Below the pieces are notes generated by a model that saw only the letters and a program-made list of their open reading frames with translations, searched no databases and had not been told where the DNA came from. A stretch of 43,684 nt of DNA from DAOUBP01 sp034432655 (GTDB taxonomy: Bacteria > Chloroflexota > Anaerolineae > CG2-30-64-16), in the NCBI GenBank assembly GCA_034432655.1, contig DAOUBP010000019.1:1-43684 (forward strand), given 5' to 3'. Each line of letters begins with the position of its first letter. Position 1 is the first letter of the stretch. This document shows, in pieces, positions 16,684 to 25,509 of the stretch. The position numbers and the translations under genes are program-made.

Positions 16684-18144
16684 ATGCGACAGCACGACCC
16701 ACGTCATAAGCACCGCAGCATAGCCGTTTTGTTCGTCATTGCGATCCTGACCCTGGCGTGGATGCCGGCTACGGCCGACGCTGCGGCCGCACCTGCCACG
16801 TCCGCCCCCGCAGCAGCGGAAGCTATCGTGTCAGCCGATGTCTTGAACGTCCGCAGCGGCCCGGGCACTGCCTATCCGGTAATCGGCAGCGTGCGCAAAG
16901 GCCAGAAGCTGACCCTGACAGGCAGGAGCGAGGACGGCAAGTGGTGGCAAATTAATCTGAACGGGAAACCCGGTTGGGTTTCGGGTCAATGGGTGACGAC
17001 CTCCGGCCCGGTGGAGGGCCTGGCCGTGGTGAAGGTCGCGCCCCCGCCGGCCCGCGCTGCCACAGCGGCCGCCGCAGCCGCTCCGGTGCCGCGCGCGGCA
17101 CCCCCCGGTTTCTTCGGTTACGGCATCCAGATTGACCCGTGGGGCAACCGGGGCGAGGCCATCGGCCTAGTCAAGAATATGGGCTTCAATTGGGTCAAGT
17201 TCCAGCTGCCCTGGAAAGACTTCGAGGGCCAGCCCGGCGTGCGTAACTGGCCCGACGACGTGGTGAACGACCTGCACGGCAACGGCCTGCAGATCCTGGT
17301 CAGCATCGTCAAGGCCCCCAACTGGGCCCGGCCCCCGAACACCGACTTCAGCGTCGAAGGGCCGCCGGCCGATCCGGGCACTTATGCCAGCTTTGTGGGC
17401 GAGTTCGCGGCGCGCTACTGCGGCCGTGTTCAGGCCATCGAGGTCTGGAACGAGCAAAATATTCATTACGAATGGGGCAATGAACCGGCCGATCCCGCCC
17501 GCTACATGCGTCTTCTGGCTGCGGCTTACAATGCCATCAAACGCGCCTGTCCTCAAATCATCGTTGTCAGCGGCGCGCCAACCCCCGCCGGCAACGTAAC
17601 GATTGGCGGCCAATGGCGCGCGATAGACGATCAAGCATACTTGCGAGCCATGTATCGCCACGGGTTGTCGCGCTACAGTGACGCGATCGGCGTGCATCCC
17701 AGTGGGTTCAACGTGCCTCCCGATGTGACCTATCAGCAAGCCTGTGGGGCGATCAGCAGCCAGGGCTCCGTCTTCCGAGGCGCCTGCGACACGCCCCATC
17801 CGTCGTGGAGTTTCCGCTCCACGATGGAGGGGTACTGGAATATCATGAAGGCCAACGGCGACGGCCACAAGCGGCTGTGGCCCACGGAATTCGGCTGGGC
17901 TTCCAGCAGCAGCCCTCGCCCTGGATACGAGTACGCACAAGATAACACCGAGCAGGAACAAGCCGACTACATCGTCCGGGCCTATCAAATCATGCGCGGC
18001 TGGGGCTTCGTCGGGGTTGCGTTCCTGTGGAACCTGAACTACAACGTTACCCATCCGCATGAAGAGCTGGCCGCGTTCGGCATCCAGGGCCGGCCGGCCT
18101 ATGAGGCGTTGCGGGCTGCGCGCTTCGACGGTCGGTTGCCGTAA
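16684..18144 (+). CDS. secreted SH3 plus clan GH-A glycosidase-like protein
   Basis: A 486-residue protein with a signal peptide (cleavage probably near ATADAAAA, about 31), an SH3 domain (LNVRSGPGTAYPVIG, about 50-115), an Ala/Pro linker and a GH-A domain (about 140-480). Candidate catalytic residues are Glu257 in VWNEQN and Glu402 in WPTEFGW. It is a close paralogue of the C-terminal half of the 1050-residue neighbour, sharing GFNWVKFQ.PWKDFEG and SIVK.PNWARP, so the pair arose by duplication. Start ATG 16684 follows TTGGAGGAGCACA. The family is glycosidase-like (GH39/GH5 type); activity and substrate are unproven. Confidence 0.88.
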   Translation: MRQHDPRHKHRSIAVLFVIAILTLAWMPATADAAAAPATSAPAAAEAIVSADVLNVRSGPGTAYPVIGSVRKGQKLTLTGRSEDGKWWQINLNGKPGWVSGQWVTTSGPVEGLAVVKVAPPPARAATAAAAAAPVPRAAPPGFFGYGIQIDPWGNRGEAIGLVKNMGFNWVKFQLPWKDFEGQPGVRNWPDDVVNDLHGNGLQILVSIVKAPNWARPPNTDFSVEGPPADPGTYASFVGEFAARYCGRVQAIEVWNEQNIHYEWGNEPADPARYMRLLAAAYNAIKRACPQIIVVSGAPTPAGNVTIGGQWRAIDDQAYLRAMYRHGLSRYSDAIGVHPSGFNVPPDVTYQQACGAISSQGSVFRGACDTPHPSWSFRSTMEGYWNIMKANGDGHKRLWPTEFGWASSSSPRPGYEYAQDNTEQEQADYIVRAYQIMRGWGFVGVAFLWNLNYNVTHPHEELAAFGIQGRPAYEALRAARFDGRLP

Positions 18145-18248
18145 AGCAAGCTGTAGCGCTAGCGGGAACCTGCAGCGGGGGATTGGCGTCTGAACAATCG
18201 TTTGTGGGAACGGGAATCCAACCGCGAAATCAACCGGGAGTGAAACCC

Positions 18249-19673
18249 TTGAACAAAAGAAAGAACCTTGGCACCATCTGGCCGTGGTTGCTGATTGCGG
18301 CCGTCCTGGTGGTCGGGCCGGTCCTGGCCTCGTGCGCGCCTGACGCGCCGGCGCCGACCCCCACCCCTACCAAGACCCCGCGGCCCACAGAACCCGCGCC
18401 GACCGCCACGCTGCCAGCGCCGGTGACACAACCGCCCGCGCCGACCCTGACACCGACTGTGGTCGAACCGACCGCGGTGGCGACCGCTGTACCGGCCGCC
18501 ACTGCGACCGACCAGCCTGTTCAGCCGTCTCCCACCCCAGAGCCACCCACGCCGACGGCCAAACCGCCTGCGGCCACCCCCGTGGTACGGGCAAATGACC
18601 CCATGTCCTCCCCCGATTTCGGGGTGCAGGCATTCCTGTGGTGGCGGCCCGAAGTCGCGGATCGCGATTTGGGGCTCATCAAAGACGCTGGGTTCAACTG
18701 GGTGAAACAGATGTTCTCGTGGCAGGACATCGAGGGCGCGGGCAAGGGCAAGTACGACTGGAGCAACACCGACCGCATCGTCCGGCAGGTGGAGGAGCAC
18801 GGCCTCAAGCTGATCGTGCGCATCAGCCAGGACCCGGACCGGCCGTTCTGGGCCGGGAACCCGCCGGACAATGCGGGCCACTTCGCCGATTTCCTGGCCG
18901 CGGTGGCCAGCCGCTACGTGGGCCGCATCCATGCCTATCAGATCTGGAACGAGCCGAACCTGGCCCGCGAATGGGGGAACAAGCGCCCCGATCCGGCCGG
19001 CTACGCCCGCATGCTGAAGATGGCTTACAGCGCGATCAAGGCTATTGACCCCAATGCCATCGTGGTCACAGCCGGCATGGCGCCCACCGGCACCGACAAC
19101 GAGATCGCCATGCCGGACGACAAGTTCTACGACCTGATGTACCGGGCCATGGGCGGGAACAGCAAAGGCTACTTCGACATGCTGGGCGTCCATGCGGCCG
19201 GGTACGCGGCCGCGCCCGAGATCAGCCCGGACGAGACTGCCGCCAAGAAGGTGCCCTATGGCGGCGAACGCTTCTTCTCCTTCCGGCACGTCGAAGACAT
19301 CCGGGCTATCATGGCGCGTTACGGCGACCAGGGCAAGCGGGTGGTGATCCTGGAGTTTGGCTGGACTACCGACAACCGGCCTGATTCACCGTACTATTGG
19401 CACGGCGCAGGCGCGGGCATCACCGAGGAGCTCAAAGGCAAGTACCTGGTGCGGGCGTATGAGTGGGCACGGCAGAACTGGCGGCCCTGGATCGCGCTGA
19501 TGGTCGCCATCTACATGCCGGATGTGAGCTGGACGAAAGACACAGAGCAGTACTACTGGGCCTTGATGGGGCCGGGCTACCCGGACACCTTCTGGCGCAA
19601 CGGCTACATCGAGCTATGTATTTACCTCAACGGCCTGAAGGGCCAGCGCTGCCGGTACGATCCTAACCCGTAA
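18249..19673 (+). CDS. lipoprotein with clan GH-A glycosidase-like domain
   Basis: A 474-residue lipoprotein. The N-terminus is basic, then hydrophobic, ending in the lipobox VLASC, so it should be lipid-anchored. A Thr/Pro-rich linker of about 90 residues leads to a GH-A domain with WNEPN (candidate acid/base Glu235) and ILEFGW (candidate nucleophile Glu369). It is a third paralogue, more divergent than the first two and without SH3. The start is most likely TTG 18249, eight bases after GGGAG; GTG 18240 is too close to that site and TTG 18183 has none. It is followed by a convergent gene and a palindromic repeat. Confidence 0.85.
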   Translation: MNKRKNLGTIWPWLLIAAVLVVGPVLASCAPDAPAPTPTPTKTPRPTEPAPTATLPAPVTQPPAPTLTPTVVEPTAVATAVPAATATDQPVQPSPTPEPPTPTAKPPAATPVVRANDPMSSPDFGVQAFLWWRPEVADRDLGLIKDAGFNWVKQMFSWQDIEGAGKGKYDWSNTDRIVRQVEEHGLKLIVRISQDPDRPFWAGNPPDNAGHFADFLAAVASRYVGRIHAYQIWNEPNLAREWGNKRPDPAGYARMLKMAYSAIKAIDPNAIVVTAGMAPTGTDNEIAMPDDKFYDLMYRAMGGNSKGYFDMLGVHAAGYAAAPEISPDETAAKKVPYGGERFFSFRHVEDIRAIMARYGDQGKRVVILEFGWTTDNRPDSPYYWHGAGAGITEELKGKYLVRAYEWARQNWRPWIALMVAIYMPDVSWTKDTEQYYWALMGPGYPDTFWRNGYIELCIYLNGLKGQRCRYDPNP

Positions 19674-19687
19674 TAAACTCCACATGG

Positions 19688-19720
19688 CAGCAGGGCAACT
19701 CCGCAAGAGTTGCCCTACTG
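19688..19720. repeat. palindrome CAGcAGGGCAACTC/GAGTTGCCCTaCTG between convergent genes
   Basis: Arms of 14 bases (19688-19701 and 19707-19720) pair with one mismatch around CGCAA. It lies between two convergent genes and contains the TAG stop (19715-19717) of the minus-strand one. The core GGGCAACT is shared with the palindrome at 1998-2026. It may act as a bidirectional terminator. Confidence 0.7.
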
Positions 19721-20428
19721 CCGCCGCCAGTCCACCCAGTGACATGTGGCCTCGGCCGTGGGCGGCAAACCGTAGCGGATCTCCACCTCGGCGCTCAACG
19801 GCCGATCGGCGGCATCCACCACTCGCAAATACAGACGCCGGGCCGGCCCGGTGACGGGGAAATCGTACCGTCCCAGGTCGGCCGGATTGCTTTTGGAGGC
19901 TGCCAAAGCCACGTTCCCATACTCATCCACCAACTGCAGCCGGACGTCCGGCAGCGGTGTACCGGCCCGATCGGTCACCAGTCCCAACACATAGACCAGC
20001 CCGGGCATCCCCGGACAGTCGCCTGTGCTGGCGCGCACAGGGCGGGCCAGCACGTAGGGGAATGCCGGGATGGGGCTGGGAGGCGGCGTCGGTGAGGGCG
20101 TCTCAGTGGCAGCCTCTTCCGGCGTCGGTCGTGGCTGGGGCAGCGTCGTCTCGGGCAGCGCCGCCACCCCGGTGGGGGTGGGCACCGTCAAGATGGTAGC
20201 GGTCGGCCGGGGAGTGGCCGTGGCGGTCGCGCCCGGCGCCACGACCGGGGTGTCCGTCAAGGGCAGCAAGGCCTCGGCCACCGGGGATGTGGGCGGGGGC
20301 GTCCAGCCTTCGCGCGGCACAAAATCCTGTTGGATCTGCTCCAACAAGAAGCGGCCGCCGAAGAATCCCCCGACGCACGCCAGCAGCAACACCATGACAA
20401 AAGCGATGACGTAACCTCGTTGGCGCAT
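19715..20428 (-). CDS. membrane-anchored protein with Thr/Pro linker and beta-sandwich domain
   Basis: A 237-residue protein with a membrane helix (about 6-28), a Thr/Pro-rich linker (about 40-125) and a C-terminal domain of about 100 residues whose LVTDRAGTPLPDVRLQLVDEYG resembles carboxypeptidase-regulatory-like or other beta-sandwich domains used for adhesion or binding. It has two cysteines, Cys139 and Cys231, which could form a disulfide. The segment VPREGWTPPPT echoes the linker start of the SH3 protein at 16037, suggesting a related anchoring design. Its stop codon lies inside a palindromic repeat. It is convergent with the GH-A series. No catalytic motif is seen. Confidence 0.75.
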   Translation of the reverse strand: MRQRGYVIAFVMVLLLACVGGFFGGRFLLEQIQQDFVPREGWTPPPTSPVAEALLPLTDTPVVAPGATATATPRPTATILTVPTPTGVAALPETTLPQPRPTPEEAATETPSPTPPPSPIPAFPYVLARPVRASTGDCPGMPGLVYVLGLVTDRAGTPLPDVRLQLVDEYGNVALAASKSNPADLGRYDFPVTGPARRLYLRVVDAADRPLSAEVEIRYGLPPTAEATCHWVDWRRQ

Positions 20429-20539
20429 GTCTCACCATCCCCTACGTACTGTGGAATTCATTTCATGACCGGTACCACGAAGAAATTCTTTTCGTGAAAT
20501 GTACTGCGCAGACAGCCTATCAACCACCCCCTGGCGAGT

Positions 20540-20568
20540 TTGCACGTTCTGCGCAAAGATGCTATACT
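20540..20568 (+). promoter_or_regulatory. promoter of tRNA-Val
   Basis: TTGCAC (20540-20545), 17 bases, then TATACT (20563-20568), 12 bases before the tRNA 5' end. Upstream bases 20450-20500 hold imperfect palindromes (GAATTCATTTC and CACGAAGAAATTC...TTTCGTG) resembling the core of the 12111-12350 repeat. Confidence 0.8.
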
Positions 20569-20580
20569 TTACTCAGGTAC

Positions 20581-20654
20581 GGGCGAGTAGCTCAGCTGGT
20601 CAGAGCGCACGGTTCACATCCGTGAGGTCGCGGGTTCGAGTCCCTCCTCGCCCA
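20581..20654 (+). tRNA. tRNA-Val (anticodon CAC)
   Basis: A 74-base cloverleaf: acceptor GGGCGAG/CTCGCCC, D-stem GCTC/GAGC, anticodon stem CACGG/CCGTG with loop TTCACAT giving anticodon CAC (valine, codon GTG), T-loop TTCGAGT and discriminator A. The T-stem GCGGG/CCCTC has a C-U mismatch at the second pair. CCA is not encoded. A recombinase remnant follows directly, as expected for an integration site. Confidence 0.93.
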
Positions 20655-20660
20655 CTGGGG

Positions 20661-20702
20661 ACCTCACAGGTAGTCAAGATAGCTACCCGTGAGGTTTTTG
20701 TT
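20661..20702 (+). terminator. terminator of tRNA-Val
   Basis: ACCTCACAGGTAG (20661-20673) pairs with CTACCCGTGAGGT (20683-20695) with one mismatch, followed by TTTTGTTT. Confidence 0.85.
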
Positions 20703-20817
20703 TAGAAAATCCTCCTCACCGCAGACCACACGTCTCCTGGCCTTTGCGACCGCACTCTGGGGCAAAAAACGCAGCCGTCGGTTACCGGCATTGCCGTCCA
20801 GAGAGGAGACCACCCGG

Positions 20818-21334
20818 ATGAGAAAGAGCATCACCCTCAGTCAGGCCTGCGAAGGGATCTTGTGCTACAAAAGTGCAGCGGGCTTGAGCCCGAACACCCT
20901 CTCCAATTATCGCACGAGCTTTGCCAAATGCCAAGCCTGCTTCGCCAGCCGCCAGCTGACCACCAGTCGTCGGTCAACCGCTGAGTGGGACCGGGCCATT
21001 ATTCTGCTGTTGCGCGACACCGGCCTGCGCGCCTCGGAGCTGCCCGAAGGGGAGCATCAAGTTCGGTGACAACAACATGACCGCCAACAGCATCAAGGTG
21101 GTGGGCAAGGGCCAGAAGGAGCGGCTGGTGTATTTCGGCAAGCGGACGGCGAAAGCGCTGTGGAAGCTGTTGCCCCCGCGGCGGAAGGATGCCAAACCGG
21201 AGGATTCGGTGTTCGTGGTCGGCCCGGAGGACGACCCGCGGCCGCTGACGCGCGATGTGCTGCGTCGGCTGCTGGCCCGCATCGGGGAACGGGCAGGGGT
21301 GGCAAACCTCTGGGGCACGCTCTCTGTCGCTTGA
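20818..21334 (+). pseudogene. tyrosine recombinase (phage-type integrase) remnant
   Basis: The first frame (20818-21069, behind GAGGAG) has a SAM-like core-binding start (MRKSITLSQACEGILC, then SAAGLSPNTLSNYRTSF), then jumps to the catalytic arginine box (ILLLRDTGLRASEL) and stops, so much of the core-binding domain is missing. A shifted frame continues with VVGKGQKERLVYFGKRTA and RDVLRRLLARIGERAGV (to 21334). The HxxR and tyrosine boxes are absent. The gene therefore has an internal deletion, a frameshift near 21045-21060 and a lost C-terminus, and cannot be active. It lies 160 bases after tRNA-Val, the classic island position. Confidence 0.85.
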
Positions 21335-21424
21335 TCTGAGCAGCTCTGATCGTTGCCGCAGGCCTGACTGCCTGAGCCCAGGTTGCTCCCTTCTCCCTCA
21401 ACGCGCCAGTCGGACAGCAAGCCT

Positions 21425-24400
21425 TCAATTACTCAAGCGCATGATCACAGGGAGATAGCTCTTGATACGCGGCAGGGCATCCCGGATGGTCACCACCCGG
21501 CGATTGCCCGTATCCGCCACCACAATGTTGCCACTCAGATCAGCCATCACCCCGCGCGGCCGGTTGAAAGAGCCTGCATATTCGTCATTGGGGGCGCTGT
21601 ACTCCCCTAACAGGTTGCCCGACGTGTCCAGCACCTTGATCTTGCTGTTGCCTGTGTCGGCGACCAGGATGCGATTCGTGCCGTAAGTCGCCACAGCGGT
21701 TGGCCCGTCCAGGCCGGCATAGATGGCGCGCACAAAGCTGAAGCCTGAACCGTCGAAACTCAGGACTTGCAAGCGGTTGTTGCCGCGATCGGCGACGATG
21801 ACGTGGCCGTCGCCGATGACGGCCAACCCTTGCGGGTCGCTGAACTGGCCGGGACCAGGTCCGGCGCTCCCGAAAGCTGAGACGAACCTGCCCTCGCTGT
21901 CGAAGGCTTGCAGCCGGTTGTTGCCGCTGTCGGCTACGAGGATGCGGTAGGCGCATGTGTCGCTGTTACCGATGCGCGGGACGTCGCTGATGCGAAGCTC
22001 GTCTATAACAGCGTTGGCCTGCTGGTCACGCCACAGGGACGACCCGAGGTAGATTGTGGGTGCTAAGGTGTCTGGAGGCCGGGCTGAGCTGCTGCTGCCC
22101 CGTCGCTGGCCATCTGCAAACAGCGCAATCTCGGTCCTTTGCCAGGTGACTGCAACATGATGCCATTCCCCGGCCTGCCAGTGTGCCACATTGTAAGCCA
22201 CACCATATTCGGTAGTGCTATCCCACACCAGGAAGCGCAGATTGTTCGCGCCGTCCTTCATAATGCGCATTCTGTTGAACCAGCCGTTCCCTACCTCGAA
22301 GAAGGTGTAACTCTGGCCATCCCAGCCGTCCCAATTGGGACGTAGCCAGAACTCTATGGCGCCTTGTGCGCGATTGAGGTTCCCTGCTGTGGCATACGTC
22401 AGCGTGTCGTTGGCGTCTACCAAGACCCCTTGAGCATACTTACCGGTCGTGAAAGACGTTCCGCCCGGCGTTCCAGTCTCGCCTTGGGCTCCAGAGTAAC
22501 TGCCGTCGAAGTGCAACAACAAGAGTGTGTGTGCGTCTGCGGGGTACGGTCCTTCGATGGTACACGGCTGCCCCCACACGGCCACACCGGCTGGGGTCTC
22601 GAACTGACCGGGGCCGGAGCCGCGCTCCCCGAATTCCAACAACGGTTCGGCATCTTGATCAGCCACCCGGATCGAATGGCGCGAGCTATACCAGTCGCCG
22701 GGGTGCGAGAAGATCAAGCGGCTGCTGGCATCGCGAGCCAGATAGTAAGAGTTCTCCAAATGATAGTGCACGCTGCCCAGCGTGTCCAGATACCTGCCAT
22801 CGGCCGCCTGGTACAGCAGGGCATAGCCGTTTTGGGGGTCGAGCACGATTCGCCGGCCATCATCAGTTAGGACAACAGCGGCCGGGTTGAGCAGACGGAA
22901 GGCGTTGAAGAACGGGCTGAAGCCGCTCTCGTAGCCTGACGAGTCCACCGTTGTGACAGCATAGGCGATGGCGCGGGCGGCGTAATCATAGTCGGCAACG
23001 AAACTTCGCCCGGTAATCCCTTGGGCAACGCGTTCATAGGTAAAAACCGGTCGGCTGGCGGTGCGATACACGTTGTAGCCTATGGTGGAAGATGGGCCGG
23101 CCGGCCAGGAGAGATGGACACGGCCCTGCTCGACGCGACCGTACAGGTCTGGCGGCGGAGCGGGTGCCTCAGCAGGGGGAACGTGGGATGGGATATCCAG
23201 GACTGCGCTGGTGCTTCCGCCCTGCCACGCGGCCAGGTTGAACTGTGTGATCTCCAGCCAGCCATATTCTTGATGAGCCCCTCTGGTGAGCTCGATGATA
23301 AACTCGTCCCTCTCACCGACCACGTCAATGGGGCCGAAGGGGTTGTCGTGTAGGGCGTGACCGGTGCGCGTAGTGACGGGGGCGCCAACCGGGCGGTTGG
23401 GCAGCAGAAACAGCCCATTCGCATCCGTGGCACCGACGATTTCCGGGACATTGTCAATGACGACAGGAAAAGAACCATGTCCCGATCCAGTCTGATACAG
23501 TCGCACCATCACGTTCGAAGCAGGGGCTCCCCGGTTGTCCAGTACCCTCACGTAGGTCACAAGGGGCACGTCGTAGAGATACTCTCCGTAGTAGCCGCGG
23601 CGGTAGCCCTTGTTGGTGTTCAGGGCCAGCGCGCTGTGCTCCTCGTAGACCGGCGGCCGGATGCCCGGGTTGAGCATCAAACCAGTTGCAGGCAGGCCGG
23701 TTTCCATCTGAACCGGCAGGCCGTTCTGATCTATCACCTCCACGGAACCAGGCTCGAAACCGAAATTGTAGAGGTCAATCACCCCCAGTTGATGGCTCAG
23801 TTCATGAAGGAGGGCACTGCTCACATCGGTGACCGGGTCGTAGTATGCATTGCCGAAGCGATCATCGGCTGTCATGAAGAACCCGCCATCTCTGGAGGTG
23901 TCGGCCGATGGTGGTGTGGAGGTCACCAGTATTTGATCCAGGCGGACGCGTTCCAGGATGCCGTTCGGTGCTGCGGGATAGACAGAGCGGGCAAAGGCAG
24001 CGTTCATGGCGGCGATCTGTTTCTGGAGCCAGTCCTCCGCCGAGAACGGCCATTTGGGGTCTATCGGCGTCTCGAGGGCTGCATACAGCTCGGGGGTGAC
24101 GGCCAATACCAGGCTCAGGGCGTCAGTCCGGTCTTCGAGGCTGTTGTTGGACTCGTACGTTTCCACGATCGCGTTGGCCGGATCCACTGTGAAGCGTACC
24201 GTGTGGCTGCCCAGTAATCGTTCACCGTCGAGGGAATGCGTCCAAACCCACTGGTAGACCTCTGTGGCTTCCTCGCCCGGAGCCAGGCTGCCGTGGACAC
24301 CGGAGCGCACCTCCACACCATCAATAAGCCATTTGAAGGCGAAGCTGCCGCTGGCGACGGTGCCCTTGTTCATAATGTGGGCAGTGAAAGTCACTGTTTC

Positions 24401-24781
24401 GCCGGGTGCCGGCCAGCGTTTATCGTTCTCCGTGCCCGGCCGCAAAAAAGGCTTGCCCTCCGCTGTGTACCAGACCTGGTAGCGGTCATACATGGGCGTG
24501 CGGCTAATATAAGTGACATCCAGGTCTACGCCGGCCGGTTTGGCGAGCGCAGGCCGGGCTTGCATACCGGCCGGTCGCCAATGGTTGTACGGATATGCTG
24601 GCAGCGTGGTGTGGCGTTGGAAAGGGTCGTAAGGGACGTGCTGAGGGGGTGCGGGCGTGGCTGCGGGCAGTGAGATGGGCGTCCCCTCTCCGGGCGGCGT
24701 CTGTGCCGTCGTTGTCGAAGGTGTCAGCCAGATTGCAAGACCGACGATAAGCCCCAGCAGACAAGAGAAACGGTTTTTCAT
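21425..24781 (-). CDS. large secreted protein: CARDB-like, HExxH, FN3, LamG and NHL modules
   Basis: A 1118-residue secreted protein with a signal peptide ending near STTTAQ (26). It has a CARDB-like region (about 110-225), a zinc-peptidase-like motif HELSH (His326, Glu327, His330, then QLGVID), an FN3-like domain (about 550-645), and NHL repeats at the C-terminus (ADSGNNRLQAF, ADRGNNRLQVL, ADTGNSKIKVL, ADTGNRRVVTI). A LamG-like domain (about 765-940) interrupts the first NHL repeat. The final YLPVIMRLSN resembles the short tail on many Chloroflexota secreted proteins. Whether the HExxH part is an active peptidase is uncertain. It may be cargo of the tRNA-Val island. Confidence 0.85.
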   Translation of the reverse strand: MKNRFSCLLGLIVGLAIWLTPSTTTAQTPPGEGTPISLPAATPAPPQHVPYDPFQRHTTLPAYPYNHWRPAGMQARPALAKPAGVDLDVTYISRTPMYDRYQVWYTAEGKPFLRPGTENDKRWPAPGETVTFTAHIMNKGTVASGSFAFKWLIDGVEVRSGVHGSLAPGEEATEVYQWVWTHSLDGERLLGSHTVRFTVDPANAIVETYESNNSLEDRTDALSLVLAVTPELYAALETPIDPKWPFSAEDWLQKQIAAMNAAFARSVYPAAPNGILERVRLDQILVTSTPPSADTSRDGGFFMTADDRFGNAYYDPVTDVSSALLHELSHQLGVIDLYNFGFEPGSVEVIDQNGLPVQMETGLPATGLMLNPGIRPPVYEEHSALALNTNKGYRRGYYGEYLYDVPLVTYVRVLDNRGAPASNVMVRLYQTGSGHGSFPVVIDNVPEIVGATDANGLFLLPNRPVGAPVTTRTGHALHDNPFGPIDVVGERDEFIIELTRGAHQEYGWLEITQFNLAAWQGGSTSAVLDIPSHVPPAEAPAPPPDLYGRVEQGRVHLSWPAGPSSTIGYNVYRTASRPVFTYERVAQGITGRSFVADYDYAARAIAYAVTTVDSSGYESGFSPFFNAFRLLNPAAVVLTDDGRRIVLDPQNGYALLYQAADGRYLDTLGSVHYHLENSYYLARDASSRLIFSHPGDWYSSRHSIRVADQDAEPLLEFGERGSGPGQFETPAGVAVWGQPCTIEGPYPADAHTLLLLHFDGSYSGAQGETGTPGGTSFTTGKYAQGVLVDANDTLTYATAGNLNRAQGAIEFWLRPNWDGWDGQSYTFFEVGNGWFNRMRIMKDGANNLRFLVWDSTTEYGVAYNVAHWQAGEWHHVAVTWQRTEIALFADGQRRGSSSSARPPDTLAPTIYLGSSLWRDQQANAVIDELRISDVPRIGNSDTCAYRILVADSGNNRLQAFDSEGRFVSAFGSAGPGPGQFSDPQGLAVIGDGHVIVADRGNNRLQVLSFDGSGFSFVRAIYAGLDGPTAVATYGTNRILVADTGNSKIKVLDTSGNLLGEYSAPNDEYAGSFNRPRGVMADLSGNIVVADTGNRRVVTIRDALPRIKSYLPVIMRLSN

Positions 24782-24879
24782 CGGACTTCCTGTTTTGTCC
24801 TGGCCTCCTCACTCACCCGGTAGTTACTCCTTATGGTGTTGGTAAATCGGATGCTGCAGAAACTCTTCCCAGTGCATGA

Positions 24880-25509
24880 TCAAGCCTGACTATCGGTAAG
24901 CGCGAGATGCGCTTCGTGTTGACAACCAAAGTGGTCGCATACCCGGCCGGCCAGTTCCTGCGCCGTGAGCAATCGGGCGGGCTCGACGACGTGCCGCTTG
25001 CCATGCACCCAGTGCGGCTCAATCGGGTTGAGCCACGGGCTCTTGGTGGGCAAGTAACAGGCGACGATGCGTACCCCCTGGCCAGTCTGCCGCACCGTCC
25101 GATTATGGGCCTTGATCCAGTTGCGCACTTCCTTGCTGATGTGCCAGGAGGCGTTGTCCCAGATTAACAAAAGCGCCTGCTTGCCGAGTTTTTCCAGCTT
25201 GGCGCAGCACCAGGCCAAGTATTGTGTTGTAATGCCGCTGACCGGGCGACCGTTCACGAAACGCAGCCAGACCTGTTCCGGCAAGGTCGCTGGCGCAGCC
25301 GGGCAAGAGATCAGTAGGCCGTAACAGGCCAGCGCTTTCGGATCGGGATCGTCTTTGGGTGACTCCTGCTCAACGAGACGCAATGCGGCGTCTTCGGCAG
25401 TCCAGGCATGCAGGTTGGGCTGCGTCACCCGGCTCCACCAGGTCTCATCTTGGAAGCCCAAAGCGTATTCTGGGTAGCGCTTGGCCAGCGCAATCAGCCG
25501 ATCACGGTC
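24880..25509 (-). CDS. IS630 transposase, catalytic part (ORF B)
   Basis: The second frame of the transposase, about 209 residues, carries the DDE nuclease: Asp in FQDETWW, Asp in IWDNASWH and Glu in NPIEPHW, in the order and spacing of IS630/Tc1-mariner enzymes. It begins without its own good start, directly where the upstream frame stops (25502-25504), so it needs a frameshift to be made with the DNA-binding part. If read through, the joined enzyme would have the usual length of about 375 residues. Confidence 0.8.
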   Translation of the reverse strand, partial: DRDRLIALAKRYPEYALGFQDETWWSRVTQPNLHAWTAEDAALRLVEQESPKDDPDPKALACYGLLISCPAAPATLPEQVWLRFVNGRPVSGITTQYLAWCCAKLEKLGKQALLLIWDNASWHISKEVRNWIKAHNRTVRQTGQGVRIVACYLPTKSPWLNPIEPHWVHGKRHVVEPARLLTAQELAGRVCDHFGCQHEAHLALTDSQA

